A stretch of DNA of 64,000 nt from Alphaproteobacteria bacterium (GTDB lineage: Bacteria; Pseudomonadota; Alphaproteobacteria; Sphingomonadales; Sphingomonadaceae). The translations under genes were made by a program, and so were the position numbers. Below the pieces are notes generated by a model that saw only the letters and a list, made by a program, of their open reading frames with translations, was not told where the DNA came from and made no database searches. Location of the stretch: NCBI GenBank assembly GCA_030424845.1, contig JAUHWC010000006.1, positions 79,312-143,311 on the forward strand. Reading direction: 5' to 3'. Shown in pieces: positions 27,955-36,093 of the stretch (positions within the stretch are counted from its first letter, which is position 1; every line of letters begins with the position of its first letter).

Positions 27955-28329
27955 TCAGGCCGCGAGTGCCAGTTGCTTGGTATCCTTCGTGGTCGGAACG
28001 AAGGGCAGGTAGGAAACGCGGTTGCGCACCGCGAAAGTGATCTCGTGATCGCCAGCTGCAAGCCCGCCGTTCAGCACGATGATCCGCGCCTTCTCGCCAA
28101 AGTTCCAACGGTCGTCATAAACCGTTTCCATCTCGTCGAGCGTGTAGGTCTTGCCTCGAACGCTGAAACGCACGGCATCGCGCGGCTGCACGTCGCCATC
28201 CACGGTCACCTGGATATCCTCGATCATGGAAAGGCCCAGGCCGCGGTAATAGGGCAGGCGCCCGAGGAAGGAAAAGCCGCCTTCAACGCTTTCAAGGCTG
28301 CCTTCGACGATCATCTTGTTGTCCATCAT
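27955..28329 (-). CDS. C-glycoside deglycosidase beta subunit (DUF6379 type), copy 1
   Basis: A 124-residue all-beta protein. The GRLPYYRGLGLSMIEDI segment (about 23-39), DMVQ-like FSVRGKTYTLDEM and the C-terminal RNRVSYLPF match the small subunit of C-glycoside deglycosidases. It is always next to a TIM-barrel alpha subunit, as here, 13 bp away in the same operon. The alpha/beta complex splits the C-C bond between the sugar and aromatic ring of 3-keto C-glycosides. ATG 28329 follows AAGGAGA by eight bases. Family by eye; substrate not known. Confidence 0.8.
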   Translation of the reverse strand: MMDNKMIVEGSLESVEGGFSFLGRLPYYRGLGLSMIEDIQVTVDGDVQPRDAVRFSVRGKTYTLDEMETVYDDRWNFGEKARIIVLNGGLAAGDHEITFAVRNRVSYLPFVPTTKDTKQLALAA

Positions 28330-28342
28330 CGCTCAGGTCTCC

Positions 28343-29392
28343 TTATTCTGCAGCTTCGGCCGTAGCGGCCATGGCTGATGCGTTTGCAGGGGTAGTGATC
28401 TTCGGGTCTTCGCTTTCGCCCAGCAGGCGGGCCAGCATCACCTGCTGGCGGCGGACCTGTTCGACACTGTCCGGCTCTTCGGCATCCTCGATCCAGCGAT
28501 TGCCTTCATATTCGGAGCAGATGTAGCCGTCATAGCCGCCCTGTTTGAGCACTGCGACGATCTCGTCATAGGGGATCGAAGGCTCCACATAGTCCTCGTC
28601 CATCTGGTAGAACTTGCCATGGATGTTGTGGATGCGCGGCATGTAATCGAGCATGCGCTTGGGTTCGAAGGCAGCATTGTGGCGCATGGTTTCGGCCATC
28701 GCGATGGCAGGGCCGGTGCCACCCAGTTCCTGCACGCCGAGGATCACATATTCGCTCAGCACGCGGTCTTCATAGGACTTCACGATATAGTCGGAGATGT
28801 TCTTAGGCACGCCAAGACGTTCGAACTTGTCACGCCAGACCGGCGGGAAGGCGTGGAGGAACATGCCCATGTCGGGCAGGAAGCCCAGCGCATCCGAACC
28901 GCTCTTCTCGAAAGCTTCCGCGTGGCGGATGATCCACGGATGGTCGAAATGCAGCGGAGCGTGCACCTCGATCAGGATCTTGATGCCCTTCTCCTCGGCA
29001 TAGGGAGCCGCTGCAACCAGCACTTCAGGGGCGATGGACACCAGCGCGCGGATATATTTCATGCCAAGGCGCGCACCGAAATCGATGTCGTTCTTCACGC
29101 TCGCCACTTGCTCGTCAAACGGCATGATGCGGCCCTTGTAGCGCTTGTAGTCGAGCATGAAGTCATGGCTCACCGGCACGCAATCATACTTCTTGATCAG
29201 CGCATGCCAGTGATCGACGTCGGCATCATCCACGCCGCATTCGGGCCAGCCCCAGAAGGTCTGCTCGCCGATGATCTCGATGCCTCCGGCACCCAGTTCG
29301 GCACAGGTACGGATGCAATCCTCCAGGTTCATCTTCTCCTGGAAGGTTTCGTTCTGGAAGGAATAGAGGCTCACGCCCCGTTTGATCGCCAT
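28343..29392 (-). CDS. C-glycoside deglycosidase alpha subunit-like TIM barrel, copy 1
   Basis: A 349-residue TIM barrel. A complete metal site is visible: Glu142 (IEVHAP), Asp174 (FLPDMG), His258 (IHNIHGKF) and Glu294 (CSEYEG), with His144 nearby. The IEVHAP and IHGKF motifs are shared with the second copy at 53548 and separate both from Hyi- or IolE-type proteins. It pairs with the beta subunit just downstream. Expected reaction: Mn-dependent cleavage of 3-keto C-glucosides to aglycone and a dehydro-hexose. ATG 29392 follows GAGG; the upstream extension to 29452 has no support. An alanine-rich tail follows residue 330. Confidence 0.82.
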   Translation of the reverse strand: MAIKRGVSLYSFQNETFQEKMNLEDCIRTCAELGAGGIEIIGEQTFWGWPECGVDDADVDHWHALIKKYDCVPVSHDFMLDYKRYKGRIMPFDEQVASVKNDIDFGARLGMKYIRALVSIAPEVLVAAAPYAEEKGIKILIEVHAPLHFDHPWIIRHAEAFEKSGSDALGFLPDMGMFLHAFPPVWRDKFERLGVPKNISDYIVKSYEDRVLSEYVILGVQELGGTGPAIAMAETMRHNAAFEPKRMLDYMPRIHNIHGKFYQMDEDYVEPSIPYDEIVAVLKQGGYDGYICSEYEGNRWIEDAEEPDSVEQVRRQQVMLARLLGESEDPKITTPANASAMAATAEAAE

Positions 29393-29479
29393 CTCGGTAA
29401 TCCTCTTTACTGGCAACTGCCAAGGCGCTGCCGACCATAGAACGAGCCGCATGGCTTGCGCGACTCAAAATTTATAATT

Positions 29480-29493
29480 AGAACTCTCATTCT
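29480..29493. promoter_or_regulatory. AGAA-N6-TTCT operator of the first CGD operon
   Basis: AGAA CTCTCA TTCT, both halves intact, flanked by ATT and ATT. It is in the divergent gap between the CGD alpha start (29392) and the DoxX-like start (29534). Confidence 0.65.
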
Positions 29494-29533
29494 ATTAAAC
29501 GGAGCCGCACGTCAAGTGCGGATGGGAGGGTTC

Positions 29534-29950
29534 ATGGATGAGTTGCGCGGAAAAGGGCGTATTGCGCCTGCCGCATTTGTTGCCCTGGCACTGCTGGTCC
29601 TGCTGCTGGGCGGCTTCTCGCTGTTCGTCGGCTACAACAAGGCGCTCGCCCCGCTGGAGGTGCTGCGCGAGCACAGTGCCTGGACCTACCACTTGCCCGT
29701 CTGGCTCGGCCGCCTGATCGGCTGGGTGGAGATCGTTGCCGCCGCAGTGCTGATCCTGGGGCTGTTCGTGCCAGCCTTGCGACGTGCCGGGGTGATCAGC
29801 GCCATCTGGATCGCGATCAACCACGCCGTTGCCGCCGCGGTCCATGTGATCTTCGAGGAATGGCACACGCTGACCCAGAGCGCGGTGGTGATCACGCTCT
29901 GCATCATCATGGTCGCGCTTTACCGCAGGCACGCTGCAGCGCGCGCCTGA
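29534..29950 (+). CDS. DoxX-like small membrane protein
   Basis: A 138-residue protein with four hydrophobic helices: about 14-36, 55-75, 80-100 and 110-130. The layout matches DoxX/DoxD-like membrane proteins, but no diagnostic residue is visible. Members have been tied to quinone-linked oxidation, so it might pass electrons from sugar dehydrogenases; this is speculation. ATG 29534 follows GGGAGGG. It is divergent from the CGD operon and followed 32 bp later by the SnoaL-like gene. Confidence 0.6.
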   Translation: MDELRGKGRIAPAAFVALALLVLLLGGFSLFVGYNKALAPLEVLREHSAWTYHLPVWLGRLIGWVEIVAAAVLILGLFVPALRRAGVISAIWIAINHAVAAAVHVIFEEWHTLTQSAVVITLCIIMVALYRRHAAARA

Positions 29951-29982
29951 ACACAGTTTCACCAATGAAGGAGGATGAGAGC

Positions 29983-30819
29983 ATGACCATTATACGCAAG
30001 CTGCTGGCCGGTGCAGGCCTGGCGGCAATGATGACTGGCGGACAGGCCATCGCGCAGGACGACAGCGCACAGATCGCAGCCCTGATCGAGCGGCTCGATC
30101 GGGTGGAGGCCGAGGCACGCGAAGCCAATGACAGGATCGAGATCAACAATTTGTTCTCGCGCTACATGTACCTGCACAACGCCTTCGAGGACGAGCAGAT
30201 CATTCCCCTGTGGGCGCGCGAGGGAACGCCGGGCATGGCAGCAGAATATTCCAACCTCGGCCGCTTCACCACTTACGACAGCATCATGGAATATCACCGC
30301 AACCGCCCGAACCCCACGGGCAAGCTGATCTTCCACGAACTGTCCACCCCGCTGATCGAGGTTGCCGGCGACGGGCAGACCGCCAAGGGCATATGGATCA
30401 TGACGGGCCTTGAATCCGGCCTGACGCAGCCCGAATTTGTCGATCAGATGCCGGACTGGATGCACGTTCCAGAGGTGATGGTGGATGGCAAGCGCGTGTG
30501 GATGCACAATGTCTATGCCAAGTACGGCATCGATTTCATCAAGCAGGATGGCGAATGGAAGATCTGGCACTTCCGCTGCTTCGAAGTCGCCCGCGAGCCC
30601 TACAACATGGGCTGGATCCCGTGGGCAGCGCAGGCCGAACATGGCGGCTTCAATTCCGAGCTGATGTATGTCGGTGATGACGGCCGCCCGGTCTTCATGC
30701 CGACGCCTGACGAGCCGGCCCTTAACACCGGCAACCCCTACAGCATCGATGGCGGGCAGACGCTGGATGCACGACTGCCTGAGCCGTACTACACCTTCTC
30801 GGAGACCTTCTCCTACTAA
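29983..30819 (+). CDS. Exported SnoaL/NTF2-like protein
   Basis: A 278-residue protein with a Sec signal (1-25, ending AIAQ), a short coiled helix (about 30-48) and an NTF2-like fold starting at INNLFSRYMYLHN. A KYGIDFIKQDGEWKIWHFRCFE segment closes the fold, and a 60-residue tail follows. It is related in fold to bile-acid dehydratase- and scytalone-dehydratase-like enzymes, which remove water or isomerise. ATG 29983 follows AGGAGG. Its place beside the CGD genes suggests it acts on a keto-glycoside outside the cytoplasm. The function is unknown. Confidence 0.72.
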   Translation: MTIIRKLLAGAGLAAMMTGGQAIAQDDSAQIAALIERLDRVEAEAREANDRIEINNLFSRYMYLHNAFEDEQIIPLWAREGTPGMAAEYSNLGRFTTYDSIMEYHRNRPNPTGKLIFHELSTPLIEVAGDGQTAKGIWIMTGLESGLTQPEFVDQMPDWMHVPEVMVDGKRVWMHNVYAKYGIDFIKQDGEWKIWHFRCFEVAREPYNMGWIPWAAQAEHGGFNSELMYVGDDGRPVFMPTPDEPALNTGNPYSIDGGQTLDARLPEPYYTFSETFSY

Positions 30820-30831
30820 GGCAGGGAAGGA

Positions 30832-31938
30832 TCAGATGGGCTGCGCCACCACCTTAAACATCTCGGCGGCGGCGCGGCCCATGTCCACCGGCTCACCTAG
30901 CCCCTGTTGCCCGCGGCAGATCGCCAGCGAGCGTTCGACGATGTAGGAACAGCGCGGCGCGCGGCGCGCGTGATAGGCGGCAAAGGCATCTTGGGGTTGG
31001 CCATGCCGCGCCAGTTCTTCGGCCAGCACCAGTGAATCCTCGATCGCCATGCCCGCACCCTGCCCCAGGTGCGGCGTCGTGGCATGGGCGGCATCGCCCA
31101 GCAGCACAATCCGCCCGCGATGCCACGGCCCGTCCACCAGCACGGTGTGGAGGGGACGATAAACCACGCCCGCATCATCGGTGATCTGCTCACCCAGCTC
31201 GCGGATGGCAGGGGCGCAACCGGCAATCCTTTGACGCATGGCAGCCGCCAACCCCTCCTGCGGCAAACGCTGTCCATCCGGCTCGGCCGTCACCACGAAC
31301 ATATACATCTGTTCCCGCGAGATGGGTGCAAGGCCCACGCCCACCGCGCCATTGTAGGTGCGCAGGGCATCCATGTCGGAAGTGCGCGGCAGGTTGTAGC
31401 GCCAAACCGCCTGCCCGGCATAGGCAGGGGGCGGGGCTTCGGGAAACAGCTTGGAGCGCGTCTGGCTGCCAAGACCATCTGCCCCCACCACAAGGTCGAA
31501 GCTGTCAACACTGCCATCGGAGAACTTCAAATCCACCGTCTCGCCCCGATCCGCGATCGATGTGGCGGTCACGCCCAACCGCACTTCGGCTCCCCTCGCC
31601 TTGACGCCCTCTCCCAGCACCCGGTTCAACGCCGGGCGGGCAATGCCGATATTGGCGGGATAGCCTGGTGCCAGGTGCGGAGAAGGCACCCGTGCCAACA
31701 ACTTTCCATCTGGCGCATAGGCTTCCACCGCGTCATAACCGAAGCCGGCATTCACATAGTCATCGATGATGCCCAGCTGGTGCACCGCGCGCACCACGTT
31801 GGATTGCTGGGTGATCCCCACGCCTTCGACGGACCATTCCGGATCGCGTTCGATCACGACCACGTCGATTTTCTGCCGGCGCATGGCGATGGCTGCCGTC
31901 AGCCCGCCGATCCCGCCGCCGATGACCAGTGCGCGCAT
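30832..31938 (-). CDS. FAD-dependent aromatic monooxygenase (class A, PHBH fold)
   Basis: A 368-residue single-component hydroxylase. It has the FAD motif GGGIGG (7-12), the DG motif VVGADG and the second FAD motif LLGDAAHATTPHLGQGAG. These enzymes use NAD(P)H and O2 to hydroxylate phenolic rings. In flavonoid degradation (FdeE of Herbaspirillum, from published work) such an enzyme hydroxylates the A ring before ring cleavage, so this gene is a candidate for an equivalent step. ATG 31938 lies 7 bp after the stop of the upstream nucleoside hydrolase gene on the same strand; AGAGGG is very close to the start. Confidence 0.9.
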   Translation of the reverse strand: MRALVIGGGIGGLTAAIAMRRQKIDVVVIERDPEWSVEGVGITQQSNVVRAVHQLGIIDDYVNAGFGYDAVEAYAPDGKLLARVPSPHLAPGYPANIGIARPALNRVLGEGVKARGAEVRLGVTATSIADRGETVDLKFSDGSVDSFDLVVGADGLGSQTRSKLFPEAPPPAYAGQAVWRYNLPRTSDMDALRTYNGAVGVGLAPISREQMYMFVVTAEPDGQRLPQEGLAAAMRQRIAGCAPAIRELGEQITDDAGVVYRPLHTVLVDGPWHRGRIVLLGDAAHATTPHLGQGAGMAIEDSLVLAEELARHGQPQDAFAAYHARRAPRCSYIVERSLAICRGQQGLGEPVDMGRAAAEMFKVVAQPI

Positions 31939-31944
31939 TCCCTC

Positions 31945-32925
31945 TTACCCCTCTTGCGATGCTGCATGCAGGCGCAGCTTGGCCAGGAAATCCGCCCATG
32001 TCAGGCGCATGTCGATATCGTCATACACACGCACCGTGCGCCCCGGGATTTCCGCACCGTAGCTCATGTCATCATTGATACGCCGCACCATCCATTCACG
32101 GTAGCGGCTGCTCTCTTCCGAGATGGCCGTGAACAGCACCGGCGGACTGTCCCCCATCGGCCATGTCCCGCTCAGGTCGACGAAATCGGGCGGGCTGGTG
32201 AACTTTTCATAGAGCCATTCGGTAAAAGGCGAGATCGGCCGCATGTCCACTTCCATTTCGGCAACGGAAACCTGCATCAGGCGATAGGCCGGCTGCGGAA
32301 CCTGCCACACCTCCACAGTCGTTTCCTCCAGCACGTGACGCGCAGCTTCGACATCGGCGGACAAGTTGTATTCCCAGGCGCCATCGGGATAAGCACCCCC
32401 ACCGATCCAGATCACGCTCATGCGGTCTGCGATTGCCGGCTCCAGCCGCAAGGCTTCGGCAACATTGGTCAGCGGACCGCCACAGGCGAGAACCAGCGGT
32501 AACGGATCGTCCCGCATCGCTTCTTGGATGATCGAAACCGCGGCAGCCGATGCGTCTTCACCGCGCTCGCCGGCCTCATGGCCGCCTGCCAATGCCGGGA
32601 AATCATCCAGTCCCGAGACCTGCTGCATTTCCTGCACAACGGCGATACCCGGCCCCACGGTATCGGCTGGCGCGCCTGCAACGTCGGCATACTCGCGGCT
32701 CAGGCCTGAAACGGTGATCAGCGGAACAATGGTCTTGGGCGAAAGAAGCTGGTGCGCAAGGCCGACAAGCCCGTCCGGATCGCCGGCGAAGTCATTGTCG
32801 ACAATGACCCGTTTCGAGGGGCGCTGCGGGATGCGTGCCTGCGCCAGCAACCATTGCGGTCTTGCCAGCATCACCGCCCCTGCCATGGATCCAAACAGGG
32901 CCTTGCGGCGATCCAGCTCGAACAT
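31945..32925 (-). CDS. Exported nucleoside hydrolase-like protein
   Basis: A 326-residue protein of the inosine-uridine nucleoside hydrolase fold. The calcium motif is VDNDFAGDPDGL (about 42-53) and later segments include ACGGPLTNVAEAL and IWIGGGAYPDGAWEYNLSADVEAA. A Tat-like leader (DRRKALFGSM) predicts export, unusual for nucleoside catabolism. ATG 32925 follows AAGGAG. It sits in a run with ThuA and a GPH symporter, so an N- or O-ribosyl or other glycoside may be the true substrate; that is inference. Confidence 0.85.
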   Translation of the reverse strand: MFELDRRKALFGSMAGAVMLARPQWLLAQARIPQRPSKRVIVDNDFAGDPDGLVGLAHQLLSPKTIVPLITVSGLSREYADVAGAPADTVGPGIAVVQEMQQVSGLDDFPALAGGHEAGERGEDASAAAVSIIQEAMRDDPLPLVLACGGPLTNVAEALRLEPAIADRMSVIWIGGGAYPDGAWEYNLSADVEAARHVLEETTVEVWQVPQPAYRLMQVSVAEMEVDMRPISPFTEWLYEKFTSPPDFVDLSGTWPMGDSPPVLFTAISEESSRYREWMVRRINDDMSYGAEIPGRTVRVYDDIDMRLTWADFLAKLRLHAASQEG

Positions 32926-32927
32926 GC

Positions 32928-33890
32928 TCACTCCTTTCCAGGCACCTCGAAGTCCGCGGCCTTTTCGTAAGGCTCTATCGTGACTTCGCCGGTGGCCGCC
33001 CATTCGGTACCGCGCATCATCAGCGTGCGCACGCCGTCATAGGCCAGCGTATCGGGGCCGTGCCCCAGGGTAATGGAGAATACACGCCCCTCGCCATAAT
33101 CCTGCACCCAGACTTGCGGCTGCGAACTATCGATGCCGTCCATTTCGGCCAGGCGTTCAGGCGTATAGGCTTCCGGAGGGTATTTCGGCCCGGCCACTTC
33201 GGGCACGTAGTTTTCGGCATCGTCATAGGCAGTGGCCAGCACGCGCACCTCAGCTTCGGGATGGAACACCATGTTGGTGTACATGTCCTCGATAAAGCTC
33301 CAGTGATAACGCCTGAGGCCACGCGTGACCGGATGATCGCGGTCGACCAGCTCGAACATGAAGGCATCGGGCGGCGAACGGCGCGAATGGCCTGGCTGCA
33401 TCACCGCGCCCACCAGGCGCTTGTATTCATCGATATCGCGCCCCCAGGTGAAGCTGGAGTGATAGGCAACAAGGCCGCCGCCCTGCTCGACATAATCATA
33501 CAGCGCCTGAAAGGCCTCGTCAGACCACAGGTGCTGGTCCGGATCGGTATAATTCCAGCGGCTGGAGTAGTTGAGGATGACCACGTCGTAGTCCGCCAGC
33601 ATGGCGAGGTTGCCCTCGTCGAAATCCTCGGTCACGCGCACGTCGAAACGGCCCGTGTCCTGCAACTGCCAGCGCAGCAGGTTGTTCACGCCCGTCCAGT
33701 CATGCTCGTAGCTGTTCTGGCCGCTGATGATCAGGACATTGATCCGCTCCTCCGCCGGATTGACCGGAATGGAGACCCGTTGGACAGTCTCGGGCGGGCG
33801 ATAGGTCGACTCCACGACCGGCTGGGCCAGAGCCGTGAAGGCACACAGCAAGCTGCCAAGCGCTGCGAGCGCCGTGATCTTCCGCTTCAT
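32928..33890 (-). CDS. Exported ThuA-domain protein (first)
   Basis: A 320-residue protein with a Sec signal (1-22, ending ALAQ) and a ThuA (glutamine-amidotransferase-like flavodoxin) domain: INVLIISGQNSYEHDW, the YDVVILNY strand, GGGLVAYHSSFTW and the SITLGHGPDTLAYD segment. ThuA of rhizobia helps use trehalose and sucrose through 3-keto sugars, which fits the 3-keto theme. ATG 33890 follows GGAGAG. Its stop lies just before the nucleoside hydrolase start. The reaction is not known. Confidence 0.88.
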   Translation of the reverse strand: MKRKITALAALGSLLCAFTALAQPVVESTYRPPETVQRVSIPVNPAEERINVLIISGQNSYEHDWTGVNNLLRWQLQDTGRFDVRVTEDFDEGNLAMLADYDVVILNYSSRWNYTDPDQHLWSDEAFQALYDYVEQGGGLVAYHSSFTWGRDIDEYKRLVGAVMQPGHSRRSPPDAFMFELVDRDHPVTRGLRRYHWSFIEDMYTNMVFHPEAEVRVLATAYDDAENYVPEVAGPKYPPEAYTPERLAEMDGIDSSQPQVWVQDYGEGRVFSITLGHGPDTLAYDGVRTLMMRGTEWAATGEVTIEPYEKAADFEVPGKE

Positions 33891-33922
33891 CGCTTTCTCT
33901 CCACTCCAATTTCCGTCCGGTT

Positions 33923-35239
33923 TCAGGCAGGCGCGCGGTCAGGCAACGGCTTGTCCATCGGCCAGAACCACACGACCACGCCCTGGATGAACAACAGCAC
34001 AGCCGCTCCGCCGTAATAGGACCAGCGGATCGCCTCGCGTGCGGCATCGGTCACAGCATCGGGCTGGTAATCGAACCAGCCGAGCATGAATGCGACACCT
34101 GCGGAACCCACCGCCATGCCGATCTTCGTCGCAAGGCTCACGCCTGCAGACAGGATGCCCTCATTGCGGCTGCCGTGCTTCCATTCGTGGTAATCAACCG
34201 TGCCCGCGATCATCGTGAAGGCCGCCGTGATGGTGAGAGATGTCACCAGTGCCGCGGCGATATAGATCGTCAGGAACAACGGGATATTGCCTTCAGCCAG
34301 CGGCAAGAGCAGGAACAGAACCGCAGAAACGGCGAAGATGGCGAGGCAACCGTTGCGGATGCCGGTGCGCGTCAGGATCGGCGGGGCGATGAATGCTGAC
34401 AGCAGCAGCGTGCCGGAAACCGCCGGCAGCATGATCGAGATCAGCCACGGCTGGCCCAGAACGTCGATTGCCAGGTAAGGTGTCTCGGCCATCATCGCGC
34501 CGAAGCGGATGAAGTAGAACAGGCAGGACAGGAAAGCGACGATCCACGCCCGGTTGCGCAGCATCTGCCCGATCACCGGCAGCACCGGCTGGTGCGCGCC
34601 CGCAGGCGTGGTGATGCGCTCGCGGCAATTGCGGAACAGGGCGAAGATCACGATCAGCGAAAGTCCGGCAAACAGCACGGCGACGGCAAGGAAACCGCGC
34701 TGCTCGTCCCCGCCGCCGAACAGGCCGACCAACGGCAAGGTGGCAGCCGTACCCAGCACCACTGAGGCAGACGTACCGACAGAGCGCATGCCCGACAGCT
34801 TCAGCCGTTCGCCGGTGTCTGCCGTCATCATCGGCATCAGCGCGGTATAGGGAATGGATCCCAGCGACATCAGTATGCCCAGCGCCTTGAAGGTGATGAA
34901 GGCATAGACCAGCTGCGCGTTCACGCCCCAGTCTGGCACCGCGAACACGGCGATGAACACCAACGCATAGGGAATGGCGGTAAACAGGAAATAGGGACGC
35001 GTGCGTCCCCAGCGAGTGCTGGTGCGATCCACTGCAATGCCGACAAGGATATCGATTACCGCATCCATCAGCCGCGCGGTCAGGAAGATCACGCCAACCG
35101 CAGTCGCGGGCAGGCCGACGATGTTGGTATAGTAATAAAGCAGGAAACCGCTGGCCATGTTGTAGGCCAGCGAGAAGCCGAAATCACCGAAGCCGTAGCT
35201 GAGGCGTTCGACCAGCGAGAGGCGCTGCCTGGCGCTCAT
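33923..35239 (-). CDS. GPH-family sugar:cation symporter
   Basis: A 438-residue, 12-helix MFS transporter of the glycoside-pentoside-hexuronide family. The helix-1 motif SYGFGDFGFSLAYNM, the DAVIDILVGIAVDRT segment and the later DYHEWKHGSRNEGI loop (about 372-385) are family hallmarks. It should import a glycoside or free sugar with a cation. ATG 35239 follows GAGG by nine bases; the longer upstream reading is not supported. It lies between a TIM-barrel gene and ThuA on one strand. Confidence 0.9.
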   Translation of the reverse strand: MSARQRLSLVERLSYGFGDFGFSLAYNMASGFLLYYYTNIVGLPATAVGVIFLTARLMDAVIDILVGIAVDRTSTRWGRTRPYFLFTAIPYALVFIAVFAVPDWGVNAQLVYAFITFKALGILMSLGSIPYTALMPMMTADTGERLKLSGMRSVGTSASVVLGTAATLPLVGLFGGGDEQRGFLAVAVLFAGLSLIVIFALFRNCRERITTPAGAHQPVLPVIGQMLRNRAWIVAFLSCLFYFIRFGAMMAETPYLAIDVLGQPWLISIMLPAVSGTLLLSAFIAPPILTRTGIRNGCLAIFAVSAVLFLLLPLAEGNIPLFLTIYIAAALVTSLTITAAFTMIAGTVDYHEWKHGSRNEGILSAGVSLATKIGMAVGSAGVAFMLGWFDYQPDAVTDAAREAIRWSYYGGAAVLLFIQGVVVWFWPMDKPLPDRAPA

Positions 35240-35249
35240 CGTCGTTGCC

Positions 35250-36014
35250 TCAGCCACCCAGCGTCTCCGCAGCAGCTGCAATCGACCTGGCACTGTCCAT
35301 GGTCGGGAAATACTCAAGGCCAATCGGCCCGGTGTAGCCCAGTTCCCTGAGCGTGCGCATGACCTCGGCATAGTCAAGCTCACCGGTTGCCGGCTCGTTG
35401 CGGCCCGGCCAGCCAGCCACCTGCACATGTTCGACGAGGTGCATGCGACCTTCGAGCACTTCGCGCATGTCCTCGCCCATCACGCGGCTGTGGTAGACGT
35501 CATAGATCAGCTTCAGGCGCGGGCTGCCCACCTCCTCGATGATATCCAGCGCCAGCTTGGTGCTGACGAGATACATCGTTGCGAACAGCTCTGTATTGAG
35601 CGGCTCCAGTACCAGCGTGACGCCGGCCTCCTCGGCAAGCGCGGCGGCACGGGTCAGCACGCTCACCGCGTTGGCGCGGTGTTCTTCTTCCGACATGCCA
35701 TCAACGCGAAAGCCCGATGCAATGATAAGCGGGGGCGATCCCAGCTTCTGCGCCACGGCCAGCGTATCGGCAACGGCAGATAGCATCTCATCATGTTCTG
35801 CGGGATCAACAATGGATCGGCGCGGATCGACACAGAAACCGGTGAGCTTGCTGGCCGTTTCTGCCAGGGCGGAGGCGATGCCCTCCACGTCCTTGTCACG
35901 CCAGAGGTGAAATTCGACGAGATCGAGGCCTGCGGCCTTGGCCGCGCGGATCCGGTCGGGGAGGCCTTCACCAGCCTCGGAAAATTGCCATTCGATGCAA
36001 GACGACAGCTTCAT
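35250..36014 (-). CDS. Hydroxypyruvate isomerase-like TIM barrel
   Basis: A 254-residue single-domain TIM barrel of the Hyi/IolE type. Metal residues appear in LVLEPLN, IYDVYHS, EHVQVAGWPGRNEP and IGLEYFP. The length matches hydroxypyruvate isomerases, but the family has many sugar isomerases. A similar gene lies at 52762. It is 10 bp upstream of the GPH symporter. The ribosome site is weak (AAGGG at some distance), so translation may be modest. Confidence 0.83.
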   Translation of the reverse strand: MKLSSCIEWQFSEAGEGLPDRIRAAKAAGLDLVEFHLWRDKDVEGIASALAETASKLTGFCVDPRRSIVDPAEHDEMLSAVADTLAVAQKLGSPPLIIASGFRVDGMSEEEHRANAVSVLTRAAALAEEAGVTLVLEPLNTELFATMYLVSTKLALDIIEEVGSPRLKLIYDVYHSRVMGEDMREVLEGRMHLVEHVQVAGWPGRNEPATGELDYAEVMRTLRELGYTGPIGLEYFPTMDSARSIAAAAETLGG

Positions 36015-36053
36015 GTCCGCAAACCCTTGGTCGGTCGGCAGGCTGCCGGATGT

Positions 36054-36080
36054 AGGGGGGCGGTCGCCAATCGCCCCCCT
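36054..36080 (-). terminator. Hairpin after the second TonB receptor gene
   Basis: AGGGGGGCG (36054-36062) pairs with CGCCCCCCT (36072-36080) with a 9-base loop, 14 bp past the receptor stop on the minus strand and before the Hyi-like gene. No clear T-run, but it likely limits read-through. Confidence 0.55.
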
Positions 36081-36093
36081 CTATCACAGGTAC

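Noticed and set aside
31945..32925. Purine/pyrimidine salvage unit formed by the nucleoside hydrolase and the phosphorylase fragment at 62127
   Set aside because: They are 29 kb apart, the phosphorylase is truncated, and the hydrolase is exported and embedded among glycoside genes.
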